This document shows positions 22,215 to 32,982 of a DNA stretch of 64,000 bases, one piece after another; within the stretch, counting starts at the first letter, position 1, and each line of letters starts with the position of its first letter. Both the position numbers and the translations under genes were made by a program. The stretch comes from Begonia masoniana (lineage: Eukaryota; Streptophyta; Magnoliopsida; Cucurbitales; Begoniaceae): positions 48,877,897 through 48,941,896 of the forward strand of contig CM039505.1 in assembly GCA_022432975.1 (NCBI GenBank), in the 5' to 3' direction. The notes beneath the pieces were generated by a model. The model did not search any database. It was not told the DNA's origin and saw only the letters and a program-made list of their open reading frames with translations.

Positions 22215-22930
22215 CTACACACTACACATGTTGCTCTGCTCTCAACTCTCGGTCATAATAAAACAGCAAAGCACAGAACACCAATTTAAACAAAAACTCA
22301 CAATAAGACAGAACAGAATAAAAAATTTACTCTCGGTCACGCCTGAAGAGTCTCCCAAAACAGAAACATCAACTTCACGGTTCACAGTTCAAAACAAAAT
22401 CAAATTACAGGATCTGCTTGATTTTGCTCTCGGTGAAACAGAAGAGAGCAAAATCATCAAAAAGAGAACAGATAGCATAAGATTATGCTCTGCTCTCAGC
22501 CAAAAACATAAGAGAGCAAGATCACACATATTTGCTCTCGGTCGAAAACAGAAGAGAGCAAAATCTGTGATTTTTCTCTCGGTCAAAAATAGAAGAGAGC
22601 AAAGAATAGAACGTACCCGGTGGCCGATGCTGTTATCGTCATCGATAGCCGGTAGCGGTGCGTCATCGCCTGTGGCCTGTCGGGTCTCTGGAGAGTGGAG
22701 AGTGGAGTCTGCAGTTGAAACAGAAGAAATTTCAGCGAATATCGGGTTAGGTCTTCACTCTTCAACACGGTTCTAAATTGCCAAAACCTTGTTGGTCGGT
22801 TTTGTTCGGTTATTGTCGGTTCTTGCTGATTTGAACCGAAACCTAACCAATGGAGTCGGTTTTTACAATTTAAAACCGCATGTTGATTTTTTCTTTATCA
22901 AAACCAACTCGAACCAGACCGATGTCACTG
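22215..22930. other. Noncoding interior of the right-hand hAT element
   Basis: The block contains several copies of TTTGCTCTCGGTC.AAA.AGAAGAGAGCAAA (22420-22610), in part forming inverted repeats. Then come GTCGGTTTTGTTCGGTT subterminal-type repeats (22795-22900). An open frame of 253 codons (22015-22776) overlaps element ends and repeats and has no recognisable domain, so I do not call it a gene. Confidence 0.45.
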
Positions 22931-23392
22931 GTTCCTGTGACGGCCCAAGCCCCGAACCCGTTCGGGGTCCGAGGGTCAAGCCATCACTCCGGGACATAAC
23001 AGAAAACTCGGACTATATATATTTTTTTGAACATTATACTTTTGAAACATTGACAGAGAGAGAGTGTTCTCTAGAATAGAAATCATAACGGGAAAGAAAA
23101 TAGTTAAAACTAGACTGCAGGATACACAACAGATGGATATCAGAATACTCGGGACAGTTTTGGACCACAGGAAATAACAGACTGAAGAAAACAGGGAGAC
23201 AGATGTAAACTAAACTTCGGACATTTAGAATATCGGGCAAGGAGAAATCTGAAGAGTGCAGGAAGGAATGTAAAAAGAATCTGAATAACAGTTATAAATG
23301 GCAGCAGAAAACAAGAAATAAAGGTGGAAGACATAGGCAGAAGACTGACGGAAGAAATCTATCGGATGATGTAGTTTTGAAGGTAGAAGCAG

Positions 23393-23750
23393 AGATGACG
23401 TCAGTTGGAAGATACAGGCAGCAGATGAAATCGGATGAGGTGATGACGTCAGCCGGAAGATGGATGACGTCAGGCGGAAGACATAGGCAGCAAATGAAAT
23501 CGGATGAGGGAATGACGTCAGCCGGAAGATAGATGACGTTAGCCGGAAGATACAGGCAGCAGATGAAATCGGGTGAGGTGATGACGTCAGCCGGAAGATG
23601 GATGACGTTAGCCGGAAGATACCGGCAGCAGATGAAATCGGGTGAGGGGATGACGTCAGCTGGAAGATGGATGACGTCAGCCGAAAGATACTGGCAGCAG
23701 ATGAAATCGGGTGAGGTGATGACGTCAGCCAGAAGATACAGGCGTTAAAC
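23393..23750 (+). repeat. Minisatellite (about 70-bp unit) with TGACGTCA palindromes
   Basis: About five units alternate a long and a short part: GATGACGTCAGCCGGAAGAT, ACAGGCAGCAGATGAAATCG and GGTGAGGT, then GATGACGTCAGCCGGAAGAT and G. Each part opens with TGACGTCA or the variant TGACGTTA, giving ten sites at 20-50 base spacing. TGACGTCA is the palindromic core bound by bZIP factors of the TGA/CREB type, so the array could be a dense enhancer in the LTR promoter; that role is inferred. A 71-codon frame across it (23533-23748) is only the repeat read in one frame. Confidence 0.85.
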
Positions 23751-23980
23751 GTAATCTGCAGAAGAAAAACCTATGGCAGAACCACTGTTTGGCGATAGAT
23801 GGAAATAAGACAAAATGCGAATAGTATCAATCGGTAGACATAGTTTCAATTTTTGACAGGAAGACACACAGACAGAGAGCATAAAAACATAAGACATAAA
23901 CGTCTCAGATTCTCAAATCACTTCAAAACATGGTTCTCGAGCACAACATAAGGCATAACAGAAACTTAAGAATAATCACA

Positions 23981-24292
23981 CAGCATAGATAGTCCAAAAA
24001 CCAGAGACCATCCATGCATAGACTAATAGAAAATATTCCAAACCATTTCAGAATACTTCAGAACATAATTCAACTGTCTAATACAGCACTAACAGAAGGC
24101 ATGGAAGTTGTAGACCTTCAATACCCGATTCTAAACAAGGTTGTAGAACATACTTTACAATTGACAGATTCAAAGAAACAGACTGCATGGATAGTTCCAA
24201 AACCAGAAGTCATCCATGCACAAACTAACAGAAAATATCCTCAAACCATTCCAGAACATTCAGAACATGAATTTAACTGTCAAATACAGTAG
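23981..24292 (+). repeat. Two divergent direct copies about 200 bp apart
   Basis: GCATAGATAGTCC...CATCCATGCATAGACTAA...CAACTGTCTAATACAG (23978-24086) recurs as GCATGGATAGTTCC...CATCCATGCACAAACTAA...AACTGTCAAATACAG (about 24184-24290), an old tandem duplication inside solo LTR C. Confidence 0.75.
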
Positions 24293-25738
24293 TTTTTAAA
24301 ACTTAGGCATCAAAATCTGTGCATTGTTTTAAAATCTGAGGATCAGTACAGAACCTAACATATATTTGCAGAATTTCCAAAACTGAAGTTTTAAATACAT
24401 AAACAGAACATAGTTTAGAATTTCACTCTCTCAGTCGGGAATTTGTCTGACAGCCACAACCAACCCGAGAGCTCGAACCACCAGCCACCTATTCATCAGA
24501 TTGAGGCACAAAGTCCTCATTTTCGGGTTCAGTACCTACATCAGAGAGTTCATCTATGAGCCTAAAGCTCAGCAAGAACATATAAAATGCAGTGATGCAT
24601 ATGCTATGCATGCGGTTTTCAGAAATTCAGTGACAGTACAGTACATTACGTTTCAGTGGCAGAGGAATATAAGTGGGGCTTATAGGGGAACTAGCGAACA
24701 GTGGGTGCACTATCAGGCACAAACAGTAATACAGAACAGAAACAGATCTGGGGGCCAATCCCCGTCCCGCACTTAACCAGTACATTTCAGTCAGATTTTA
24801 TCTTGTTTAGCTTCAAACCGTGTACAGAAAACATTTGCATGTCTTTCAGAGAAAACATGTATGCATGAACGGTGCTTGAACTTAAACTGGCAGACAACAG
24901 AAATAAGACAACAGAAAGTAAATCAAAGCCAGACATTTCAGAACATAACTCTAACTCTTCTACCCAAAACAACCCGACAGAAATGAAACACCTAGTACCT
25001 CCGTGATGTAGGGCCTTAAGGGCCAACCTACGGTTATGAACTTACCTGTTATCCGCGATGCAGTTAGCTGGAAAGTCTCGGAAAAGCACAGATCTGTAAC
25101 ATGCACGTAGAGAAATAAACAATGCTGTAAATGTTAACTAATAACTTGGAAGATTATGCAGTTAACCCCATTCAGACTTGTAGAAAACAACGAATGTGTT
25201 TCCATACAAAAACCGAGAGTTTTCTCTAAAATAACTTAACCTAAAACTTCAGCAAACTCATACTTTTACTTGTTCAAATTTGTTAGCATGAGTAGACGCT
25301 TACCTTTTTGCTGAAGGGAACAGAAGAAACAAGAGAAAACAAAGTGTTGATACTTTGTCACAATCGCCTGGACAAGAAGAACAGAGAGCAATGGAAAGAA
25401 ACAGATGAGAAGTGAGGGTTTCACGTAGGAGGAATAACTTAGCTTCTTCAACAAGCTGCCATGTGTCACTCAACCATTGGTTTCCTCCCACCAACCTTAA
25501 ATTCTTCCCCATTTACCCTGCCATTGGTTTTTAACCAATTTAGTTTCCACATTGATTTTATGAATCACACATATTCGATTGGAAACATTAGCAATTATTA
25601 AAAACACACATTGCATAAATATTCCCATTAATCTCGTTGAATAATTTAAAGAATATTTATATGGCAAAAATGCCGGGTGTTACAGTTCCGGTTTGGTTTT
25701 CGATTCCGGTTCGGTTTTTTAACACCCTTACTATTTTG

Positions 25739-28200
25739 TCAAAAGCAAAAAAGAAATTAGTTTCTTAAATAAAAGAGGTAAGAGCTTGCGTCATGCCACG
25801 CCTCAATCATGACCTTTTTAAATTATTTATTTATAATTAAACTTTGACAATTTTAGCGTTACTTTTTTCTTTATCAATGTACATAATTTATTAAAATATT
25901 TATTTACAGACGAAACAATATGTTAGAATGTAAATTAAGATAGTATATTTAGTAATATTATTCACTTATCATTTATTATTATAATTATTTATTAATAAAT
26001 AAATAACACATTAAGTCAATGTACATTTAATATTTCTTTTGTTATGACCACTAAAATTATATATTAAAATTTTTGTCAAGATTATTTTTAAATACTCAAA
26101 GTTCAATTATTTTCGTCGCGATTATATTATTTTTACGATATATTAGAATTATATGAAATTCTATCACTAAATTTGTAATGAACAAAATATATATTAAAAA
26201 TTACTTTATTTTAAATATGATTTATGATGCACGAGTTCATAAGTACATCTTACTTTTTACTAAATAAGTACATTTTATTTATTTTATTATAAAAAATTAA
26301 AATATTAAAAAAAAAAAGAGAGAGAATCTTGAAATAATTCCAAGAAACTTACCATTCTTATGAAACGATTTACGAGGATTGTTTTGGAGACATAGACATA
26401 CCCCCATGGCCCCATTGGCCAAACCCTACCCCTATCCCAATCAATCATCCTCCCCTTTTTCCTTTTTTTTTTCCTTTTTTTTTTTTTAATTATTTGCAGA
26501 ATTTTATAATAAAAAAAAACCTAAGAACCCAACTAAAAATAGTAAATATATTTTTAAAATTATCCAATTTTTATAATAAATCGAAAATAAATTGATAAAA
26601 ATAAAGATAATTAATTGATTAAACGAATTAATTATATAATAGTGTTTAAATCCAAAATTATTTGAATTCAAAATCCAAAAATTGATATTTAATTAAAGTA
26701 AAAACATTGGGCCCACACGCTAACGAGCATGTGGTGTCTTTGCCTTTTTCTCTTTGGAATCCACTATTTTTTCAAAAAAAAAAAAAAATATTTAATATTA
26801 ACTCATTAGGTTTGAATCATTCTTCGATCAATTAATATAAAATAAATAAATAGTGAACCTAGATGAACAAGAACAATGAGGTCCAATACTCCATTCTTAA
26901 TTTAACTCTCATGTGTCATTTACTTGATTTAAAAATCATATTTTTTTACGAAGTTCATATTGCTAGAAAGGAAAAAAAATGACCGAAAAATGAATTTTCT
27001 CACGTCGAACTAATAATAGCAAAAAGGTGAAAAACATGTCCAGTTCATTTGTTAAATGTTTAAACTCCCGCTTTTAAAGTTTAAGTTCAATTAGCATACA
27101 TCCAAGCCTGCGGCACTTGATGGTCGAGCCTAAGAGAGGAGACCCTAGTTCACTGAGTCAATGAGTCTTCGTGGTATGGTCCTATGAGAGCTTGTCACTG
27201 CCCGACTCACCATCTAAGATTGGGTCGAGAGGGTGAGCTATACTGCTTATTTGTCATCTCTAATAGTCGGTATCTTGTAAAACCTCGGCATGCATATTCA
27301 AGTAGGTAATATGAAAAAAAGTCATATACTATCTTTACTCGATGGTACCCGGTACAACCAAAAGCTTTTAGTCTTAGTTTTGGAAAACATACGAAATCGA
27401 ACAAGTATTGTGAGTAAATATTAATTTTTTTTTGTGATTTTTGAAGAATTGGAAGTTAAAATCGACCATCAGTCCAAAATTGAATCGAAATCGAACAAAA
27501 AAGTTGTTGGTTTCACCCCGTCCAACCCGTTGTCATGAAATTACATGGAAACAAAAATTTGCAGTTGTGGGTCAATGATAGGAATGGGAAGATCACAAGG
27601 AATTTAAATCAAAATAATTAAAAAAATAATGAGTAGGTAATGTGGAAGCTCAAACAAAAAATAGGAATTGTTTTACAAATTGACTCAATTGATTGACTCA
27701 AATTCTAAACTAAATAATCCTTTATCATACTTACCCCATTGTCAACTAGCTTCGTATGACTTGGTTAGAATAAGATCGCTTATTATTTTACTTCGTTAAA
27801 TGAATTTAAACTTTGACGAAAATTAAAAAAAAATACTTAATTCACGAGATATCGTCTAAGAATACAATTGTATTTAATCAATCTCGATAAAAAATATATC
27901 GTATAGTTTTATTTCGATCACACGGGAACGAGAATAGTAAAGAAAATTATTGTTATTATAAATTAATATCTAAATAAAAAAGAGTTATATAAAGTAGAGT
28001 AAGTTTAAGTTTATGAAATATTGTTTTTAATTAATATAAATAAATATAATAAATTGTTAGAAGGAGGAAGACCGCGAATGACGCGGCTTGACGGTCAAAC
28101 TGTCGCAGACCATTGCCTACGGTTTTAACACTAACGCATCCCAGCTAAGCTAATAACTCTCTTGTTTTTTTTTTAATTAAATAAATAGAGAAATATTTCT
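25739..28200. other. AT-rich gene-free stretch
   Basis: Long poly-A/T runs and no conserved reading frame. A less AT-rich patch at 27095-27260 (CCTGCGGCACTTGATGGTCG, GGGTCGAGAGGGTGAGC) looks like a fragment of an older repeat. The 65-codon minus-strand frame at 27207-27404 shows nothing recognisable. Confidence 0.4.
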
Positions 28201-28219
28201 AATTTCTCCAATTTAAATC

Positions 28220-28640
28220 GGAGTGCCCTTTAAACTATCTTCTTAAACAAAATCGTCCTTAAACTATACTCTGTCAACAAAATAACTTTTGTTATCTAGT
28301 TTTTCGTCAAAAATCCGTTCATACGGATGTTCGTGAAGACAAGGCGGGATTTTGCGATAGGCATTCATACTTAAGTAGTGGGCTTCCACGACATATAATA
28401 TTTTTTATTTCTCTGTTTGTTGGAGTCTGCGTAAATCCGTGGACTTTCGTAGTGGACATCCGTGTTAGAACTAGAAAATCAGGCTTTCACAAAAAGATTG
28501 TTTTGTTAATGAACATAATTTAAGGGTACTGCGTATATTCGTAGACTTTCGTAGTGTACATCCGTGTTAGAACTAGAAGATCAGGCGTCCACAAAAAGAT
28601 TGTTTTGTTAACGAACATAATTTAAGGGAAGTTCGTTAAC
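28220..28640 (+). repeat. MITE-like element with duplicated right end
   Basis: The left side has CTTTAAACTATCTTCTTAAA and CCTTAAACTATACTCTGTCA, and the right side has TTGTTAACGAACATAATTTA and AGGG, a loose inverted repeat typical of Mutator-like MITEs. The right 100 bases occur twice in tandem (28431-28531 and 28532-28634), sharing GACTTTCGTAGTG.ACATCC, GTGTTAGAACTAGAA and CACAAAAAGATTGTTTTGTT. Confidence 0.65.
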
Positions 28641-29355
28641 GATACGATGATACGATGATTTTTTTTTTTTTTTGTCAAGTAACTCATTTAATCATGTTTA
28701 ATAGGGCAATAAAATATTTTCATTTAAAATTGCATTAAATTATGAGCTAATTTGATTTTTTTTCATAAATTTAGCATAATATTAGGTAATAATTTATATA
28801 ATTATATTAACAAGCATGTAAAATAAATAATTAATTAAATGATTAAAAAAATATTAATAATTTATTTACATGGTTTGAGGTAGACTTGTGAAGACTTGGA
28901 CAGTAATAAATAAGAGGCGTGACAAAATGCTGACGCGTGTCCAATCGGAACAACGCGTTTTCTCTCTCCTCCTCCATCCCTACCGTCTTATTTATTCTTC
29001 TCTCCCCTTCTCCACCGTCCTCAGTTCTGTCTTCTGCTTCTCTGCAGAGTAGACTGAAGACTTTTCCCTCCGCTCTCAACTTTCCGGACTGTTTCTTTGC
29101 TTTTACCTCTTTCTTCTTCTCCACTTCTCACTGTCGCCGACGATCAGTCAGCACCATCTCAATTCTGCTGTTTCGTTTTTTTTTTTTTTCCAGTTTTTAT
29201 GAGCTTAGAGCAATGGCTTCTCAGTTCTTACTGTCTAGAAAGTAGATTTTCTGGGTTCGTGTGAAATGCTTTGAGCTTTTTCAGTTTTGAATTTTGGGTG
29301 GTTGTTTTTTGGTTGCTGCTCTTGAATTCGGAAGTGTTTGAGAAGTGAAAGATTA

Positions 29356-30050
29356 ATGGCTTCGTCGGAGAACTTGGCTAGTATCGATCCCTGGGCCTTT
29401 CGCTCAACCTTCGCTGATTCATGGATTTCCGACTCTTTCGCTCGTGACACCGAAACCATCACCAGAGCCCTCCAAAGTCTTTTGCCGGACCTACCTCCGA
29501 GATCTTCTTGTCCGAGTCGATCTCTCCCTTCCTCGACCATATTCAGTCCGAAATGGCTCCGACCCCCACTGTCTCCGGCGTGTCCGGCGGTTCGGACCCC
29601 GAAACGGCGTCGAAACGTCAGAGAAGCACGGTTTCAGCTCCGACCGGTAGAGTTACGAAGCGGAAATCGCGTGCTTCAAAGCGAACGCAAACAACGTTCA
29701 TCGCCGCCGACGCTGCGAACTTCCGACAGATGGTACAGCAGATGACCGGAGTACGATTCGGTAACTTGCAGGCTAGCGCGGTACCGATCTTGAAGCCAGA
29801 GCCACAGAGATTAGGTAGACGGTTGAGCGGAGGAGGATGCTTGCCGACGCTGGACACATCGGCGTTTCTGCTAGACCACCACGAGAGCCAAACCATGGGA
29901 CCCGGACCCAACCGGGCAGGATCCGACAACAGTTGGGCTGGTGCGTTTTCTTTCGGGAGTGGAGCCGGTATCTCGGACGGCGGATCTGGGGGTTTTGAGT
30001 TTGAGACAATTTCAAGCTTTCCGACCTTGGAGTCGTGGAAAGTCATGTGA
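29356..30050 (+). CDS. VQ-motif protein with an apparent 1-base deletion
   Basis: An intronless gene of about 231 codons. VQ proteins are plant transcriptional co-regulators that bind WRKY factors and other partners in the nucleus. The defining FxxxVQxxTG motif is present as FRQMVQQMTG (near 29725), preceded by a basic stretch (RVTKRKSRASKRTQTTFIAA). The first 39 codons (MASSENLASIDPWAFRSTFA onwards) are in one frame and the rest, from KSFAGPTSEIFLSESISPF, in another. The junction is the A-run at 29474-29476, where one extra A would restore Q-K. The C-terminus ends SFPTLESWKVM. As written, the ATG frame runs on out of frame to a stop near 29743 and loses the VQ motif. It is either a sequencing or assembly error or a recent pseudogene. 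A TTG at 29508 opens the second frame but is no natural plant start. Confidence 0.85.
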
Positions 30051-32932
30051 CTAGGTCTGGGGTTTGTCTCTGAGGGCGGCGGTGAAGAGCTGTGGACGGC
30101 CGTCCGGCCGTCCATTTAGTTTCTACTTTGCAATCCCTTCCGTTCCATCCCTGTACTTTTGGTATATTATGAATCTTTCCTTCAAGAGAAGAAATTAAAT
30201 TAATGAATTTTAATTAATCTTATAATTAAAATCAATACATAGATCCCCTTAACCTAGAATTACTCATGATTCAAATGTACTTGTTCCATCCAATGCCCAA
30301 CCAACAAGAGGCATTGTAAGGCAGTGGCAACTTATGGTATCGGTCTATTAGTTTGAGCCATTAGCTACCATTACAAAATCTTATGAAAAAAATATAATCT
30401 CGTCTTATAATTTTTGTCACGCTCCGAAACTTTTCAGGTATACGAGAGTCAACGAGTTCGCTTTTGCTAAACAACCCATTAGTGCACAAAATATATGTTA
30501 CAAGTTGTACCATAGATTACAAAAACTTGTTTAAATTACAAATCAAAGATTAAGATTGAAGAGAAGGCAAGTTTTGACCAGAATTCAAAAAAATAGAGCT
30601 CATAATGAGTTAGGTAATCCCATTAGATATGGAGGTTTGAGCAGGTCAAAAAAGGGTAATTAGCCAATTATCATATTCAAATTTCAAGATATGATTCCAA
30701 AAACATGAGTCATTTTTGCATAATATTGAACACTTTGAAAGTCAAAAACCTCCTCCTATCCACAAACTGTCTGCGTTCGGCTCTCCATCGCCCGTGGTTT
30801 CATTTTCAGCTCATTCTTGCCAAAGACTGGAGATTTATCTGCAGAATTACTTGGTTTGAAATGGGTTTTGCTGCAGGGCCCTTCTGGGTTTGTCTGTGAC
30901 TGTTTTTAGAGAGAGAGGATGACGACTGACGATGACGATATGGGAAAGCATCAATCAATCCATCAATCAACATAAACCTTAGGAAGACTTGTTGATATAT
31001 GAAAGTAAACGGTGGGGCAAGATTAGATAACGTTGCTCCGGTTGACTATCAACGCAAGATAATGTTAGTAGCTCCTCTCTCTCTCTCTCCGCTCTTTTTC
31101 TCTCTCTAGGATGCTGATTAGGAGTCATTTTCAGTCGATATTAAGGGTGGTTTGTGAGTTGGCTTATACATAATTTAGGGTTTAGTGGGTCCTATTTTTT
31201 TTTTTTTTATTATTTTCCATTTCTTTTAATTAGACTTGCTTTCTGTCTTTTTTGCTTTCACTTTCCTTGCTCTTTCTTTTATGCCATCTGTTATTTTGCA
31301 TTTATGGTTTTGTGTGTTCCTTCTAGATTCGCTTTATAATCTATTCTTTCATTTCCTTTATAATATTTCAAATCAAAATGACATTTTTATCCCTTTTTAA
31401 CGCCCTAATCTCTAAATTAACATCTCGTTCGTTGGTTCATTGGTACGAACAATTATACTTCGGTGTTACATCATTGAATTTCGTTGTATATAATTTAACA
31501 GAAACATATTGAACATTAGACATCTAATAAAGTGTGACACTTTAAATGTGACTAATAAGTTATTCATACGTGTTATAGTCAATAGGTGAAACAGTTTACC
31601 AGTTTAGTCGTCGTTTCTGTTCTCTCAGTCTCATGTTCATTTAGAGAATACAGAGAATAGATATTTTTTCTCTGAGAAAATCATTATGAATTAGAAGATC
31701 AGAAGCATCAGTTTCAAATTTGATGACTACATTCGTAATCGTCTTCGACAACAAATTTCAATAATCCAATTCTAAAGTGATTCCACGGATTCAAGTATGT
31801 TACCACATTGAGTTTAGTTCTACAATTTACTTAACATTTTATGATTATGAGAATGTAGAATCATAGAAAATAAAAGTTGAAGATTTAGGTCTAACAAATT
31901 AATGTCACGTGAGTATGACATACATTTTGTTTTTGTGTAACATATAGGTCAATAGTGAATGTAACACGAGAAATAATTGGATTATGAAGTATAATCTCTC
32001 TCATCTCCTGATTGTGCCACTTGTCTTCACGTAGGGGGGCGTTGATTGTGGGGGATAGGGTAGTCCATAGAGGATTTGGTAGTTCGTGATTTAAGAAAGA
32101 AATTATTTAAGAGAGAGAGAGAGAGAGAAATGGGGTTGTTGACCTATGAAGCCTGGTGGGGCCTTTTGGAGAAAGTAAAAGTCAGGTGGGGCCCACCGAA
32201 ATCATTGACGTGTCACCCGATTTAATTGCATGTTCTGTCAGTAGGATTCCTGATTACGTCACCATTTCGTTTGCATGACGTCACCCAAATAAAAAACTCA
32301 TAATTAAATTTCAATTCCAACAATTTATTATTTTATTTAGGGTAAAAATACAATTTTAATGTTTATAATTTAGAAAATAGTTCCTAAAATTTTAATTTTG
32401 TTTATAATGTTATTTAATTCATTTTTTGGTTGAATTAATAAAAAAAATCAAGCAATAATTATTTTATAAGATTAAATATTTACACAAATTAAATTGTAAT
32501 TAGAATAAATAGAATGTTATTATTATAGGTCACTATTAAATAAATTAAATAAAAGAATTTAATTGATCTTATTAATTATTTTAGCTAACATAAATAAAAC
32601 TCCTAATTTTTAACAGTTAAAATTATTAACAAAATAAATTGAAAAATTATTTCAAAATAAAAATATATTTTATTGATATTTTTCAATTAAAAATAATTTT
32701 AAATTCTAAAATAATATATTATATGTTACCCAACAAGGGAACAACCATTTAAACCATGAGAAAAGTAGACTTCACTAATTAATTCTTCAAAATCATGTCA
32801 CCATGATTTACTCACTGCTTAGATTTGTCAACTCTTAATTCTAACACCTAACATCCACTAAATTCATATAATTAAGCAATAATCACCAATTTAACGACTA
32901 ACCCATGATTCACCAGCTTCATCATAACCTGT

Positions 32933-32973
<41 letters not shown>

Positions 32974-32982
32974 GGTGATTGA
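30051..32982. other. Gene-free intergenic stretch
   Basis: AT-rich sequence with pyrimidine and GA microsatellites (31070-31112, 32110-32128, 32937-32969). A patch at 30435-30900 starting TGTCACGCTCCGAAAC resembles an LTR start but no matching end was found. Three TGACG/ACGTCA sites cluster at 32205-32283. No coding region is supported. Confidence 0.4.
32937..32969. repeat. (GA)n microsatellite
   Basis: An uninterrupted run of about 15 AG units sits just beyond the stop codon of the Mpv17-family gene, probably in its 3' untranslated region. Confidence 0.9.

Larger units (their letters stand above)
22936..25684 (+). mobile_element. Solo LTR C (about 2.75 kb) inside the hAT block
   Basis: Starts TGTGACGGCCCAAGC and ends ATGCCGGGTGTTACA, with the 5-bp target duplication GTTCC at 22931-22935 and 25685-25689. 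The hAT subterminal sequence reads continuously across the duplication, so the LTR inserted after the hAT was in place. It has a TATATATATTTTTTTG stretch early on, a 70-bp minisatellite with TGACGTCA sites, and a 200-bp tandem duplication. No gag or pol is present. Confidence 0.8.
19553..25730. mobile_element. Composite hAT block with perfect 8-bp target duplication
   Basis: The outer ends are TAGGGGTGGGCAAC (19553) and TTAACACCCTTA (ending 25730). They are flanked by the identical octamer CTATTTTG at 19545-19552 and 25731-25738, the 8-bp duplication expected for hAT. Inside are two more hAT-type ends in opposite orientation, TAGGGGTGTTCAAAAACC at 22167 and TTTGCCCACCCCTA ending 22214. By end similarity 19553 pairs with 22214 (a transposase-bearing element), and 22167 pairs with 25730 (TAAGGGTGTTAAAAAACCG on the minus strand). 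Only the outermost pair has matching flanks. The right part is interrupted by solo LTR C (22936-25684). Confidence 0.75.

Noticed and set aside
22015..22776. 253-residue protein-coding gene
   Set aside because: The frame crosses hAT ends and TTTGCTCTCGGTC repeats and shows no domain; it is best explained by chance.
23393..23750. CRISPR-like array or a repeat protein gene
   Set aside because: The repeats are adjacent, with no unique spacers, and lie in a plant LTR; the 71-codon frame is the repeat itself.
29508..30050. VQ gene starting at the TTG at 29508
   Set aside because: TTG is not a plausible plant start, and the residues upstream in the same frame (KSFAGPTSEIF) continue the N-terminal part encoded from the ATG at 29356.
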